A stretch of DNA of 29,873 nucleotides from a virus. The stretch is from IMG/VR virus record IMGVR_UViG_3300043427_002313, positions 1 through 29,873 of that record; one strand, 5' to 3'. Below the pieces are notes generated by a model. It searched no databases. It was not told the origin of the DNA and worked only from the letters and a program-made list of their open reading frames with translations. This document shows, in pieces, positions 1-6,275 of the stretch. The first letter of the stretch is position 1. Each line of letters starts with the position of its first letter. Position numbers and translations under genes: made by a program.

Positions 1-200
1 CGATAGGCAAGGCGGCACTGGGTGGCCAGTCGCTTCTCTTCCGTAGACCAGTCGGCCTGCTCCTTGAGGAACTGCCGGTGAATGCCCTGCGGGCAGTTGG
101 CCAGGAAGGTGAGGCGCTCGGGGGTCATGCCCCACTTCTTGGCGAGGTCGTAGATGTCGCCCGGTTCGGATCCGTAGCCGGCGAAGAAGTCGGAGCTCAT
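1..200 (-). CDS. N-terminal part of HTH protein (cut by window edge)
   Basis: This is the first 66 or so codons of the gene that is complete at 29070-29675. The ATG is at 198-200 and overlaps the TGA of the dNMP kinase gene in an ATGA junction. The reading frame is open to the window edge, where it is cut. Compared with the complete copy, the visible part differs at a few residues: Ser for Thr in DWSTEE, Gln for Asn in ATQCR, and Tyr for His in LAYR. The truncation comes from where the contig was opened and is not a pseudogene. Confidence 0.85.
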   Translation of the reverse strand, partial: MSSDFFAGYGSEPGDIYDLAKKWGMTPERLTFLANCPQGIHRQFLKEQADWSTEEKRLATQCRLAY

Positions 201-398
201 AGTTTCCAAAGCTTGGCGATGCGGTAGCCGTGGAGCAGGACGGCCTCTTCGTCGCCGGAGGTGGCGTAGACAGTCTCGTCGAAGGGGACGGCGGCCATGA
301 TCTCGACCAGCGACATGGCCTCTTCGTCGTTGGCGGCCTTCCAGCCATGGCGGACGATGTGGACAGCGTGCAGGCTTACGCCGTACATGTCGCAGTAG
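1..398. repeat. Left copy of imperfect terminal repeat
   Basis: Positions 1-398 align without gaps to 29476-29873. I count mismatches at 3, 5, 6, 9, 11, 18, 20, 45, 47, 239 and 272 (11 in 398). Seven fall in the first 20 bases. The repeat covers the start of the HTH gene and the end of the dNMP kinase gene. It marks where the contig closes on itself and does not look like a functional phage terminus. The encoded terminase is lambda-like, and a cos end would be expected near the terminase genes. Confidence 0.95.
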
Positions 399-754
399 TT
401 CTTGGCGGCCTCGTACTCGTTGAGGTAGCGCCAATCGGAGACCACGAGCGTCTGGCCGTCGGTCAGGTCGGCCACGTAATTGCCGATGGCCTTGGCGAAG
501 ATGTCCTTGTCGCGGCGGCGCATGGCCCGGCCGAACTCGACCAGGAGGTCGCGGTCCTGCAGCTTGTCGGCGTCGGTGAAGTAGTCCACCTTTAGGCCGA
601 CGTTGTGGGCGGCGGTCTCGAGGGCGTACTTAAGGGTGTCGGCGAAGGCCACGCGCTTTGCATCCTTGGCGGACGCGACGATGCCCTTGGCGAAGGTGTC
701 CTTGCCGGCGCGGGCGAAGCCGCAGACCAGGACGAGGTGCTTGGAAGGCGCCAT
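197..754 (-). CDS. Deoxynucleoside monophosphate kinase-like protein
   Basis: The 185-residue cytoplasmic protein probably phosphorylates dNMPs to dNDPs for phage DNA synthesis. The N-terminus has a P-loop, GFARAGKDT at residues 12-20 (GxxxxGKD/T), followed by a kinase-like helix and strand pattern. A downstream segment, VVSDWRYLNE, fits the position of the NMP-binding region seen in phage dNMP kinases. Length fits the family, which is usually about 180-240 residues. I chose the ATG at 754, two bases after the stop of the upstream gene. A longer in-frame form would overlap that gene and lacks support. The stop overlaps the next ATG (ATGA), suggesting coupling. Another small P-loop kinase, such as an adenylate-kinase-like enzyme, is possible. 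The C-terminal portion is repeated at the right end of the window. Confidence 0.75.
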   Translation of the reverse strand: MAPSKHLVLVCGFARAGKDTFAKGIVASAKDAKRVAFADTLKYALETAAHNVGLKVDYFTDADKLQDRDLLVEFGRAMRRRDKDIFAKAIGNYVADLTDGQTLVVSDWRYLNEYEAAKNYCDMYGVSLHAVHIVRHGWKAANDEEAMSLVEIMAAVPFDETVYATSGDEEAVLLHGYRIAKLWKL

Positions 755-756
755 GG

Positions 757-1182
757 TCAGAAGGAGTCCGGGGCGGTGAGCGTCTGGCCCTTCTTGGCCC
801 ACGTCAGCTTGTACTTGTAGGACGGGGAGCCATCGGGGCGGGGGTTGCCTTCGCTGACCTCGACGAGCGTCTCGACGACCTTGCCGGCGGCCTTCTCGAC
901 GTAGGCCACGTAATCCTCGGGGGTGCGGCCGGCGAACTCGCTGGTGAAGTTGCCGGACATCTTGCCGACGAGCATGGCAAGGGACTTCGGGTACTTGGTG
1001 CCGTAGGACTGCGAGAGGCAGTGGCCGTCGGCGGTCATGAGGAAGAGGCGGTACGACATGGTGCCGTCGTCCCAGACCCGGACCTTGTCGGCCTTGGGCT
1101 TGGAGAGCTTGAGCATGTAGATGCCGGACTTCGTGATCGTCTTGAGGGGCACCTTGTCGGCGCCGTTGTGCGGGTTGTGCAT
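757..1182 (-). CDS. Hypothetical protein next to the exonuclease gene
   Basis: This 141-residue protein is not recognised with certainty. It is soluble, mixed alpha/beta and Lys-rich, with a run of short beta-like segments (SGIYMLKL, SYRLFLM, SYKYKLTW) around a helical centre. The start is the ATG at 1182, after the A/C-rich leader CCCAACCACCCAGAAACC. The longer in-frame extension overlaps the exonuclease gene and was rejected. Its position directly between the exonuclease and dNMP kinase genes suggests a DNA-metabolism role, and a single-strand-binding accessory protein would fit. That is inference from position only. No catalytic motif is visible. Confidence 0.7.
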   Translation of the reverse strand: MHNPHNGADKVPLKTITKSGIYMLKLSKPKADKVRVWDDGTMSYRLFLMTADGHCLSQSYGTKYPKSLAMLVGKMSGNFTSEFAGRTPEDYVAYVEKAAGKVVETLVEVSEGNPRPDGSPSYKYKLTWAKKGQTLTAPDSF

Positions 1183-1202
1183 GGTTTCTGGGTGGTTGGG
1201 AA

Positions 1203-2051
1203 TTAGGAGAAAGAGAGGGGGACGGCGTCGCCGGGCTTCTTCCACGGCTCGACCTTGATGATCTCGGGCTGGTAGGTCGGCCACGAGTCGAACTCGGAGC
1301 ACTTCTGGAAAAGGGTGATGGCCTCCAGCATCTTCATGCCGCCATCGGCCACCAGCTCCTGGTCGAGCTCGAAGACGGCGCCCTCGTAGGGGGCTTCCTT
1401 CTCGACGGCGATGATGCGGAAACCTCGGGGGGTCTCGCCATAGTTCAGTTTCCAGAGGTGCATGTACCAGGCGGCCTGCAGGCGGAAGTCCGGGTTGCGC
1501 TGCAGCTCGCGGCCGAAGCCGTGCGGGGTGGCGTCCTCGCGGGTGGTCTTCAGGTCGTAGAGGTAGCCGTCGGCGCCGATGAAGTCAATGGAGCCCTTGA
1601 GGGCCACGCCCATGTAGGTGCCGGTGAGCGCGATCTCGGCGGCGTGCACGCGGATGCCGTGGCTGGCCATCACGGCGCGGAGGCCGTCGGCGTAGTGCAG
1701 GGCGTTGTCGTACTCGTCGCAGTCGCAGGGCAGGTCGTCGGGCTGGAGGGTGGTCTTCCAGTACTCGTAGGCGGCCTTGCCTTCCTTGGTGTTCTTCTTC
1801 ACGTCGGGCTCGGGCTTGTACTTGGCGAAGACGTCCGGCTGGAGGACGCAGGCGTGGGTCATGATGCCTTCGCGGAGGGCGGCGGTGGCCTTCGAGGGGT
1901 TGGCCAGGGCGTGCTTGTACTTGGCCGGGGAGCGGAGCAGGACCTTGGCCAGCGTCTGGTTGAGACCGGGCAGGGCGTCGTACTCGGCGCGGTTGCCGGC
2001 GAGGCTCATGGCCTTGATGCCGGTGATGTCGGGGGGCGTGTATGTCTTCAT
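1203..2051 (-). CDS. PD-(D/E)XK exonuclease, RecE/lambda-exonuclease type
   Basis: The 282-residue protein is probably the 5'-3' double-strand exonuclease that makes the single-stranded ends used by the ERF-type annealing protein encoded about 1.5 kb downstream of transcription start of this region, at 3515-4126. The nuclease core is readable: Glu139 in AAEIALTG, Asp156 in KGSIDFIG, then Asp166-x-Lys168 in LYDLKTT, the usual E...D...DxK arrangement. An early segment (ALPGLNQTLAKVLLRSP) resembles the N-terminal helix of RecE-like nucleases in which a lesion is read. The ATG at 2051 is preceded by an unusual ACAA/ACAT-repeat leader with no Shine-Dalgarno sequence and a long hairpin upstream. 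A Cas4/RecB-like nuclease is the alternative, but gene context favours recombination. Confidence 0.82.
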   Translation of the reverse strand: MKTYTPPDITGIKAMSLAGNRAEYDALPGLNQTLAKVLLRSPAKYKHALANPSKATAALREGIMTHACVLQPDVFAKYKPEPDVKKNTKEGKAAYEYWKTTLQPDDLPCDCDEYDNALHYADGLRAVMASHGIRVHAAEIALTGTYMGVALKGSIDFIGADGYLYDLKTTREDATPHGFGRELQRNPDFRLQAAWYMHLWKLNYGETPRGFRIIAVEKEAPYEGAVFELDQELVADGGMKMLEAITLFQKCSEFDSWPTYQPEIIKVEPWKKPGDAVPLSFS

Positions 2052-2074
2052 GTATGTATGTTTGTTTGTATGTT
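2052..2074 (-). repeat. ACAT/ACAA tetranucleotide leader of the exonuclease gene
   Basis: Directly upstream of the exonuclease ATG the minus strand reads as a run of ACAA and ACAT units ending at the start codon. It has almost no G and no purine-rich ribosome-binding site. It may be an unstructured A/C-rich initiation leader, or simply a microsatellite that can vary in copy number. Confidence 0.6.
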
Positions 2075-2097
2075 ATCGGGGGGTGGTGGAAAGGGGA

Positions 2098-2158
2098 GGG
2101 GCCAGCCTAGGACTATGGAACTTACCCGGATCCAATCGGGCGAACCTAGGCCAGCCCC
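2098..2158 (-). ncRNA. Long structured hairpin in the leader before the exonuclease gene
   Basis: On the minus-strand transcript, GGGGCUGGCCUAGG (from 2158-2145) can pair with CCUAGGCUGGCCCC (from 2111-2098) over 14 consecutive pairs, with a 33-nt loop. Two of the pairs are G-U wobbles, so the pairing is continuous only in minus-strand RNA and the plus-strand copy has A-C mismatches. The loop has a smaller CCCG/CGGG stem. There is no U-run after it, so a simple intrinsic terminator is unlikely. It could be a leader that controls or stabilises exonuclease mRNA. The whole gap 2052-2165 contains no gene. Confidence 0.55.
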
Positions 2159-2165
2159 AAGGGGT

Positions 2166-2501
2166 TCAGAGGTCTTCGTCGGGATTATCAACGGCGTCCT
2201 CGATGGCGCCGAGGGTGACGGCCAGCGTCTCGGCCTTCTCGTGCAGGTTCTGGAAGGAGACCAGGAGCACGCTGATGTCGGAGCGGAGGGCGTTGAGGCG
2301 CTCGCGCAGCTCGTCGAGGTCGTGGGCGTCGTCCACGCGGGAGAGGTCGGTCACGGCGAGCACGTTGCGGAAGCGGGTGCTGTCCTGGCCGATGCGGTTG
2401 ACGTCGTTCTGGGTGACGAAGGCGGACAGGTAGCCTTCGAGGTTGAGGGCTTCGACGTGGAGGCGCTGGAGGTTGGCGGAGGCGGAGTCGCGGGGGCTCA
2501 T
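2166..2501 (-). CDS. Hypothetical alpha-helical protein
   Basis: This 111-residue protein has no recognised family. It is acidic and strongly helical, with heptad-like hydrophobic spacing through most of its length (for example LDELRERLNALRSDIS), so a coiled coil is likely. No catalytic motif is visible. The ATG at 2501 overlaps the TGA of the upstream membrane protein gene as ATGA, suggesting coupled translation. It is the last gene before the structured leader of the exonuclease. A structural or accessory role among the early genes is all that can be inferred. Confidence 0.75.
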   Translation of the reverse strand: MSPRDSASANLQRLHVEALNLEGYLSAFVTQNDVNRIGQDSTRFRNVLAVTDLSRVDDAHDLDELRERLNALRSDISVLLVSFQNLHEKAETLAVTLGAIEDAVDNPDEDL

Positions 2502-2731
2502 CGGTTGGAAATCTTTTTGAATAGGTCCTTCAGCTCGCGGCGGCGCTTATCCTCTTTGGACTCGAAAGCGCACAGGATGCCGTAAAGGGCCAAGGCGCCG
2601 AAGCCGACAGACAACAGAAGAGCAATTCCGCCCCAGAGCGGGAGGGTGATAATCCACCACGAAAGGTCGGTCAGGCCGAGAAGCTTAAGGGTGAACATGA
2701 TTAGGAAGAGGCCGGTTAGTATGTATCGCAT
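2498..2731 (-). CDS. Small two-helix membrane protein
   Basis: This 77-residue protein has an N-terminal hydrophobic stretch (residues about 3-20) and a longer one (about 24-55) that could hold one long or two short helices. A basic, charged tail follows, SKEDKRRRELKDLFKKISNR. It is probably an inner-membrane protein with its tail in the cytoplasm. The start is the ATG at 2731, after AAAGCC and just past the upstream TAA. The longer in-frame extension overlaps upstream genes and was rejected. Function is unknown. Its place in an early operon, outside the lysis cassette, argues against a simple holin role but does not exclude it. Confidence 0.72.
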   Translation of the reverse strand: MRYILTGLFLIMFTLKLLGLTDLSWWIITLPLWGGIALLLSVGFGALALYGILCAFESKEDKRRRELKDLFKKISNR

Positions 2732-2735
2732 GGCT

Positions 2736-2978
2736 TTATCGGGTGGGAATGGTGATCTCCTTGATGGTGCCCGGGGACTTGACGAAGTACCGGACGTTGG
2801 AGCGTTTGAGGGTAGGCCAGGTGTGCACCTTCCACGCCCGCATGGTCTGCTCGAGGCCCTTGGCGTTGGCGGCGGTGCATTCCCAGAAGGCTTCCCCGTC
2901 GAGCAGGATGAGCATGCCGTAAAGGTAGACGGCGTCCTTCTCGGCGAGGCGTTCGATGGACTTGGGGATGTCAGCCAT
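2736..2978 (-). CDS. Hypothetical protein
   Basis: This 80-residue protein is not recognised. It looks like a small alpha/beta domain: a helical N-terminus (IPKSIERLAEKDAVYLYGML), a middle with Cys and Trp, and a basic beta-like C-terminus (NVRYFVKSPGTIKEITIPTR). There is no signal peptide or membrane segment. The ATG at 2978 lies inside the last codons of the upstream gene (8-base overlap), typical of this compact early operon. Confidence 0.68.
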   Translation of the reverse strand: MADIPKSIERLAEKDAVYLYGMLILLDGEAFWECTAANAKGLEQTMRAWKVHTWPTLKRSNVRYFVKSPGTIKEITIPTR

Positions 2979-3216
2979 GGCGGCGCTTGTCGGCCCACTG
3001 CGAGCAGGCGTTCATGATGTCCTCGGCGGTCACCTTGTCGGCGTGGCGGAGGACGTACCAGATCTCGTCGCCGGCTTCGCGCATGGCCTCGTTGCGTTCT
3101 TCGAGCTGCTGGATGCGGGCCTTGGCGGCCGCGAGCTCGTTGATGCGCTCCAGGTTCTTCATGGCCTCGCCGATCGGGTCGAAGGACTGGCCGCCGGGGG
3201 TGAGGAAGTCGCTCAC
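2971..3216 (-). CDS. Hypothetical coiled-coil protein, GTG start
   Basis: This 81-residue protein is not recognised. Residues about 20-50 form a likely coiled coil (NLERINELAAAKARIQQLEE), followed by a short helical end. The start is GTG at 3214-3216, which overlaps the upstream TGA as GTGA. This is the same junction type seen at several other genes here and decides the start. It is soluble and presumably cytoplasmic. Confidence 0.7.
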   Translation of the reverse strand: MSDFLTPGGQSFDPIGEAMKNLERINELAAAKARIQQLEERNEAMREAGDEIWYVLRHADKVTAEDIMNACSQWADKRRHG

Positions 3217-3509
3217 GACTGGCCTCCCTTCTGGCTGTCGCTCACCCAGTTGTGCGTCCTAAACCTGGCAATCTTGATGTTGTCGGAAATGCTGTTCAGG
3301 AGGTGCTGCAGGTGTTCATTGTCCTTCATTACCATTTTAGCGGCCTCGGCTAGTTGGGAGTACTTTTCGACAAGAGAGGCGTATTCTTCGACGAGCATGT
3401 ATTTACCGGAGTTCTCTTCAAGCATCGGCTCAAAGGTGGTCGTTTCGCCTTTCTCGTTTGTGCGCACCACCGCGTCATAGCGGCAGGAAAATCGCTTCGG
3501 GTTGAACAT
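3213..3509 (-). CDS. Hypothetical protein
   Basis: This 98-residue protein has no recognised family. The N-terminal third is beta-like with charged turns (FSCRYDAVVRTNEKGETTTF). The rest is helical with coiled-coil character (YASLVEKYSQLAEAAKMVMK). I chose the ATG at 3509, six bases after the ERF gene stop. The in-frame extension upstream lies inside the ERF gene and is a shadow. Codon use here is a little less GC-rich than in the neighbours. Position between ERF and small coiled-coil genes gives no firm function. Confidence 0.7.
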   Translation of the reverse strand: MFNPKRFSCRYDAVVRTNEKGETTTFEPMLEENSGKYMLVEEYASLVEKYSQLAEAAKMVMKDNEHLQHLLNSISDNIKIARFRTHNWVSDSQKGGQS

Positions 3510-3514
3510 GGTGA

Positions 3515-4126
3515 TTAAGCCTGGGCCTCCTTGGCGACGGCCGCGTTGAAGGCCGGGTTGTTGGCGATGCTGGTGAGGTGCTCGGGGAGCAGGTCGGCCA
3601 GCCCCTGGCCTTCCTTGAGCCACCCCTTGCGCTGCAGGACGCGGACGGCGGCCTCGGGGTGGGAGAGGTATCCCGACGGGCGGATAGTTTGAGGGGTCTG
3701 GCTGGCCGCAGGAGACGCTTTGACGGCGGGCGAGAGGGTGAGGCCGTTCCCGTCGAGGTCGAGGTCCACAGAGACACAGCAGGCGGTTTGGATGGACTGC
3801 CGGCGGATGTAGGTCAGGGCGGCGCCAATCTTCTGGGGCTCGAGGCCGTCGGCCCGGATGAAGAGGTCGCCCCCATCGAAGGTCGCGCCGTCGCGGTGGC
3901 GGAAGGAAGTCACCACGCCGATGCGGCCGTCGGGCAGGGTCCGCACGATCTGGGTGAGGGCCAGGTTGTGCTTGGCCAGGACAGGCTTCACGGCGTCGAG
4001 CAGCTGGTCGAGGGAAACGTACTTCGACCCCTTGAAGGCTGGGTTGGACTTGTTCGCGCTGACGTTCTCCAGCGCGTTGAGGGCGGTGACGAAGTCCGCG
4101 TTGGCGTCAGTGGCTTGTTTGCTCAT
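3515..4126 (-). CDS. ERF-family single-strand DNA annealing protein
   Basis: The 203-residue protein probably anneals complementary single strands during phage recombination, working with the exonuclease at 1203-2051. The family signature is clear in residues about 25-120. SKYVSLDQLLDAVKPVLAKH followed by NLALTQ matches the conserved ERF opening. A beta section (GVVTSFRHRDG) follows, and KIGAALTYIRRQSIQTACC matches the family's second block. The C-terminal 70 residues hold a Pro/Ser/Thr-rich linker and a small helical end, as often seen in ERF proteins. The start is the ATG at 4126, where homology begins. The reading frame stays open far upstream, but that part lies over two other genes. Confidence 0.88.
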   Translation of the reverse strand: MSKQATDANADFVTALNALENVSANKSNPAFKGSKYVSLDQLLDAVKPVLAKHNLALTQIVRTLPDGRIGVVTSFRHRDGATFDGGDLFIRADGLEPQKIGAALTYIRRQSIQTACCVSVDLDLDGNGLTLSPAVKASPAASQTPQTIRPSGYLSHPEAAVRVLQRKGWLKEGQGLADLLPEHLTSIANNPAFNAAVAKEAQA

Positions 4127-4143
4127 GGGGTGCTTGGGAAAGG

Positions 4144-4374
4144 TCAGTCGAGTTTGCCGTTGTTGGCGGCGGCCGCGTCGATGGTCTTCTGCGTCACGAC
4201 CTTGAGGCGGCCTTCGATGCAGAGAGACCAGTAGTTCAGTTGGCCCTTGCGGCGGGGCTTGAGGGTCGAGACGACAGTGCCGTCGTGCAAGATCAGGTAG
4301 CGGGTGCCCGGGATGGCCACGGGGGGCAGTACCAGGGACTGGGTGGTCTGGAGGTTGGCGGGGATGTTGGACAT
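4144..4374 (-). CDS. Hypothetical protein
   Basis: This 76-residue protein is not recognised. It is probably a small beta-rich domain, with PGTRYLILHDGTVVSTLKPR and YWSLCIEGRLKVVTQKTI as strand-turn-strand segments and a short helical end. This pattern is common in small phage DNA-binding or adaptor proteins. No catalytic residues stand out. The ATG at 4374 lies 9 bases after the resolvase stop, and ERF follows 17 bases beyond its own stop. A role in recombination is inferred from neighbours only. Confidence 0.68.
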   Translation of the reverse strand: MSNIPANLQTTQSLVLPPVAIPGTRYLILHDGTVVSTLKPRRKGQLNYWSLCIEGRLKVVTQKTIDAAAANNGKLD

Positions 4375-4383
4375 GGTGGAAAG

Positions 4384-4863
4384 TTAGTTGATAGCGCCAC
4401 GCTTGGCGGCGTCGAGGATGAGCAGGGCATCGGCGTTGGCCAACGTCACCTTGAGGCCGGGCTCCGAACCGAAGAGCTCGCCGGCGCGGGCCTTCAGTTT
4501 GTTCTTCCAGGCGGTGGTCGAAAGGTCGCCCTTCGTGCCGACGGGGTGGGCCTTCTGCCAGATCGCGGGGCGCACGCGGTGGACTTCCCACCCGCAGGCC
4601 ACGGCGGCGCCGTAGAGCACGCCCGTGTTCCAAAACAGTTTCCCGATGGCCGACCCGGGGATGTTGCGGCCGGTGTACAGGGGCGGCTCCTCGAGGTAGA
4701 GCACGACCTTGCCGGCCTGCGTGCTGATGTTGGCCACTAGCTTGCAGACCTCCCAGTCCGTGCCGGGCATGTTGTAGGACGAAAGCCCGAGGTGCTGGTG
4801 GTACGTCACGATGGCACCGGACACGCCAGGGTCTACGGCGACGAGCAAAGGATGGTTGGTCAT
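4384..4863 (-). CDS. RuvC-like Holliday junction resolvase
   Basis: The 159-residue protein has the RNase H-fold nuclease arrangement of RuvC. Asp11 lies in LVAVDPGVSGAIV, Glu58/Glu59 in VLYLEEPP, and Asp145 and Asp151 in LANADALLILDA. These match the four metal-binding acidic positions of RuvC-type resolvases. It likely cuts branched DNA before packaging or during recombination. Length is near that of bacterial RuvC (about 170). It sits between a secreted transglycosylase gene and an unknown gene, upstream of ERF. The start ATG at 4863 follows CCAAGCC with no Shine-Dalgarno sequence. Confidence 0.82.
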   Translation of the reverse strand: MTNHPLLVAVDPGVSGAIVTYHQHLGLSSYNMPGTDWEVCKLVANISTQAGKVVLYLEEPPLYTGRNIPGSAIGKLFWNTGVLYGAAVACGWEVHRVRPAIWQKAHPVGTKGDLSTTAWKNKLKARAGELFGSEPGLKVTLANADALLILDAAKRGAIN

Positions 4864-4871
4864 GGCTTGGC

Positions 4872-5309
4872 TTAGCGTGTCGCCTTTGCCAATCGGGCGG
4901 CGACGACCCGAGTGATGGTCGGGCAGCGCGAGAGGTCAAACCCTTTCGAGCGGAAGCCAGCGAACCCCAGCTGATGGGCGGCGTACAGTTCGCCGATCGT
5001 CGGGCGGCGGCCGAGGGTTGCGGTCAGGCGGTCCTCGAGCAGAGTCAACCAAGAGGAAGCGTACGCAAGGCCGGCCTCGGGGTCGTGGGCCAGAGCGTAC
5101 GAGTAGACCGGGAGCCCGTGGGCACGGCGCCAGCGGGAGGTATCGGACCAAGCTGCGGGGAAGAATTGGCAGAGGCCACGCTCGCCCAGCCGGCCGATGG
5201 CGCGGGGGTTGTTGGCGGACTCGACTTGGATGATGGCGTCCACCTGGGCGGGAGTGATCGCGGGGAGGCAGGTGGCCGACGCGAGCAGGAAGAGCAGGCA
5301 GCGCATCAT
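4872..5309 (-). CDS. Secreted lytic transglycosylase-like protein (candidate endolysin)
   Basis: The 145-residue protein starts with a signal peptide (MMRCLLFLLASATCLPA), followed by an SLT-type lysozyme fold. Glu30 in IIQVESANNP is the candidate catalytic acid, and GERGLCQF at 42-49 matches the conserved G-x-x-G-L-x-Q-F block. It likely cleaves peptidoglycan in the periplasm. I chose the ATG at 5307-5309 because it overlaps the upstream TGA as ATGA. An in-frame start four codons earlier is possible. Cys14 precedes the likely cleavage site, but the lipobox is poor, so signal peptidase I processing is more likely. It lies among recombination genes, far from the holin-like genes. Confidence 0.8.
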   Translation of the reverse strand: MMRCLLFLLASATCLPAITPAQVDAIIQVESANNPRAIGRLGERGLCQFFPAAWSDTSRWRRAHGLPVYSYALAHDPEAGLAYASSWLTLLEDRLTATLGRRPTIGELYAAHQLGFAGFRSKGFDLSRCPTITRVVAARLAKATR

Positions 5310-5863
5310 AGGTTTCCCCATTGTTGGGCCATAGCATCGGCGATGCCTTTAAAAGTCTTTGAACGGATTTTCCACCTATCCTTACCTGGTGGCAGTTTCC
5401 AGATGCGTTGTTCCCGACCTTCCACGATGTTGGTAGGCTCCAAGCAAGGAAGGTTCTTCAACCATAGGCAGGTGGCCTTCGTCTCGCCGTGACCGAACTG
5501 CCATGGCTGGATAATCTGGTCAGGCTTACGGATGGTGGAACTAATGATGCTGATGGGGTTCTCCAAGGCGATGCGCGGGATGTCGGCATCAAGCAGACGC
5601 TGGACAAAATCCAAAGCCTCTTGCTGGCGACCATCAGCCTGCTTTGCCTTAAAGTGCTTGGCTCCGCTGACAGCCAAATGGGTGCAAGGCGGGTGGGCAA
5701 TCATCATGTCGAAGCCATCATCAAGGACGTCGAAAACAGAACCTTGGTAATGCGGCCCCGGGACATCCGTGGGCAACAGGTCACAGGAAATGGCTTGGTG
5801 TCCGGCCTTGATGAAGGCATCACGGACAGTTCCAGAATACTCGCAGGCGATAAGAACTTTCAC
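5306..5863 (-). CDS. Compact DNA cytosine methyltransferase-like protein
   Basis: This 185-residue protein begins with a SAM-binding strand and loop (VKVLIACEYSGTVRDAF), then has AHPPCTHLAVSG with a Pro-Pro-Cys at 58-60 and ALENPISIIS with Glu-Asn-Pro at 101-103. These correspond to motifs I, IV and VI of C5-cytosine methyltransferases. Typical enzymes exceed 300 residues. This one lacks room for a target-recognition domain, so it is a minimal version of a family common in phages whose activity is uncertain. The start is GTG at 5861-5863, overlapping the upstream TGA (GTGA). The stop overlaps the transglycosylase start. It may protect phage DNA or modify the pyrimidine base. Confidence 0.72.
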   Translation of the reverse strand: MKVLIACEYSGTVRDAFIKAGHQAISCDLLPTDVPGPHYQGSVFDVLDDGFDMMIAHPPCTHLAVSGAKHFKAKQADGRQQEALDFVQRLLDADIPRIALENPISIISSTIRKPDQIIQPWQFGHGETKATCLWLKNLPCLEPTNIVEGREQRIWKLPPGKDRWKIRSKTFKGIADAMAQQWGNL

Positions 5864-6144
5864 GACTGGGAGGTCGGGTGAAGGTTGCCGGTGAAGAGCT
5901 CGCCGTCCTTGTCGCGGTAGCGCCACTTGAGCAGCGCACGGCCGGAGGGGGAGACGTGGGCGTAGACGTTGATGTCGGTGCACCCGTAGAAGATGAGCAT
6001 CTGCTCGCACTCGTGGGTCTGCTGCTCGACCTGCTGGTTGGCGTACTTGGGAGTCCAGTCGCCCTGGAGCACGCGGTCACGGGCGAAGACGACGCCACGG
6101 GCCAGCGTCTGGACCTCCGTTGAAGGGTTGCCGAGGTTGGTCAT
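5860..6144 (-). CDS. Hypothetical protein
   Basis: This 94-residue protein is not recognised. It has a helical N-terminal half (ARGVVFARDRVLQGDWTPKY), then a Gln/Glu-rich turn and a beta-like C-terminal half (INVYAHVSPSGRALLKWRYR). It has two Cys residues but no clear metal site. The start ATG at 6144 follows CTAAGCC, and the stop forms a GTGA junction with the methyltransferase gene. Position suggests an early accessory gene. Confidence 0.68.
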   Translation of the reverse strand: MTNLGNPSTEVQTLARGVVFARDRVLQGDWTPKYANQQVEQQTHECEQMLIFYGCTDINVYAHVSPSGRALLKWRYRDKDGELFTGNLHPTSQS

Positions 6145-6147
6145 GGC

Positions 6148-6255
6148 TTAGTACTTCGGGTTGTCGATGATCTCGAAGAGGGACGGGCCGTCAGCGAGGG
6201 CGAGGATGTAGGCCGCCAGCGCGAGGCCGGCGAGGAGGGCAAGGATGAGTTTCAT
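6148..6255 (-). CDS. 35-residue single-helix membrane peptide
   Basis: This short gene encodes MKLILALLAGLALAAYILAL followed by a polar tail ADGPSLFEIIDNPKY. The N-terminus is one strong hydrophobic helix, either a membrane anchor or an uncleaved signal. The ATG at 6255 has the A/C-rich leader CCCAACCCACCCAAGCC, the same type as its early-gene neighbours. The TAA is three bases before the next ATG. Spacing and leader make it a credible gene despite its length. Function is unknown. Confidence 0.65.
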   Translation of the reverse strand: MKLILALLAGLALAAYILALADGPSLFEIIDNPKY

Positions 6256-6275
6256 GGCTTGGGTGGGTTGGGAGA

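Noticed and set aside
1458-2585. Plus-strand reading frame of 375 codons over the exonuclease region
   Set aside because: It spans several real minus-strand genes and is Val/Gly/Ala/Glu-rich, as expected from a shadow frame.
4127-4939. Upstream extension of the ERF frame to 4939
   Set aside because: The extension covers the 76-residue protein and the resolvase and is Arg/Pro-rich. ERF homology begins at the ATG at 4126.
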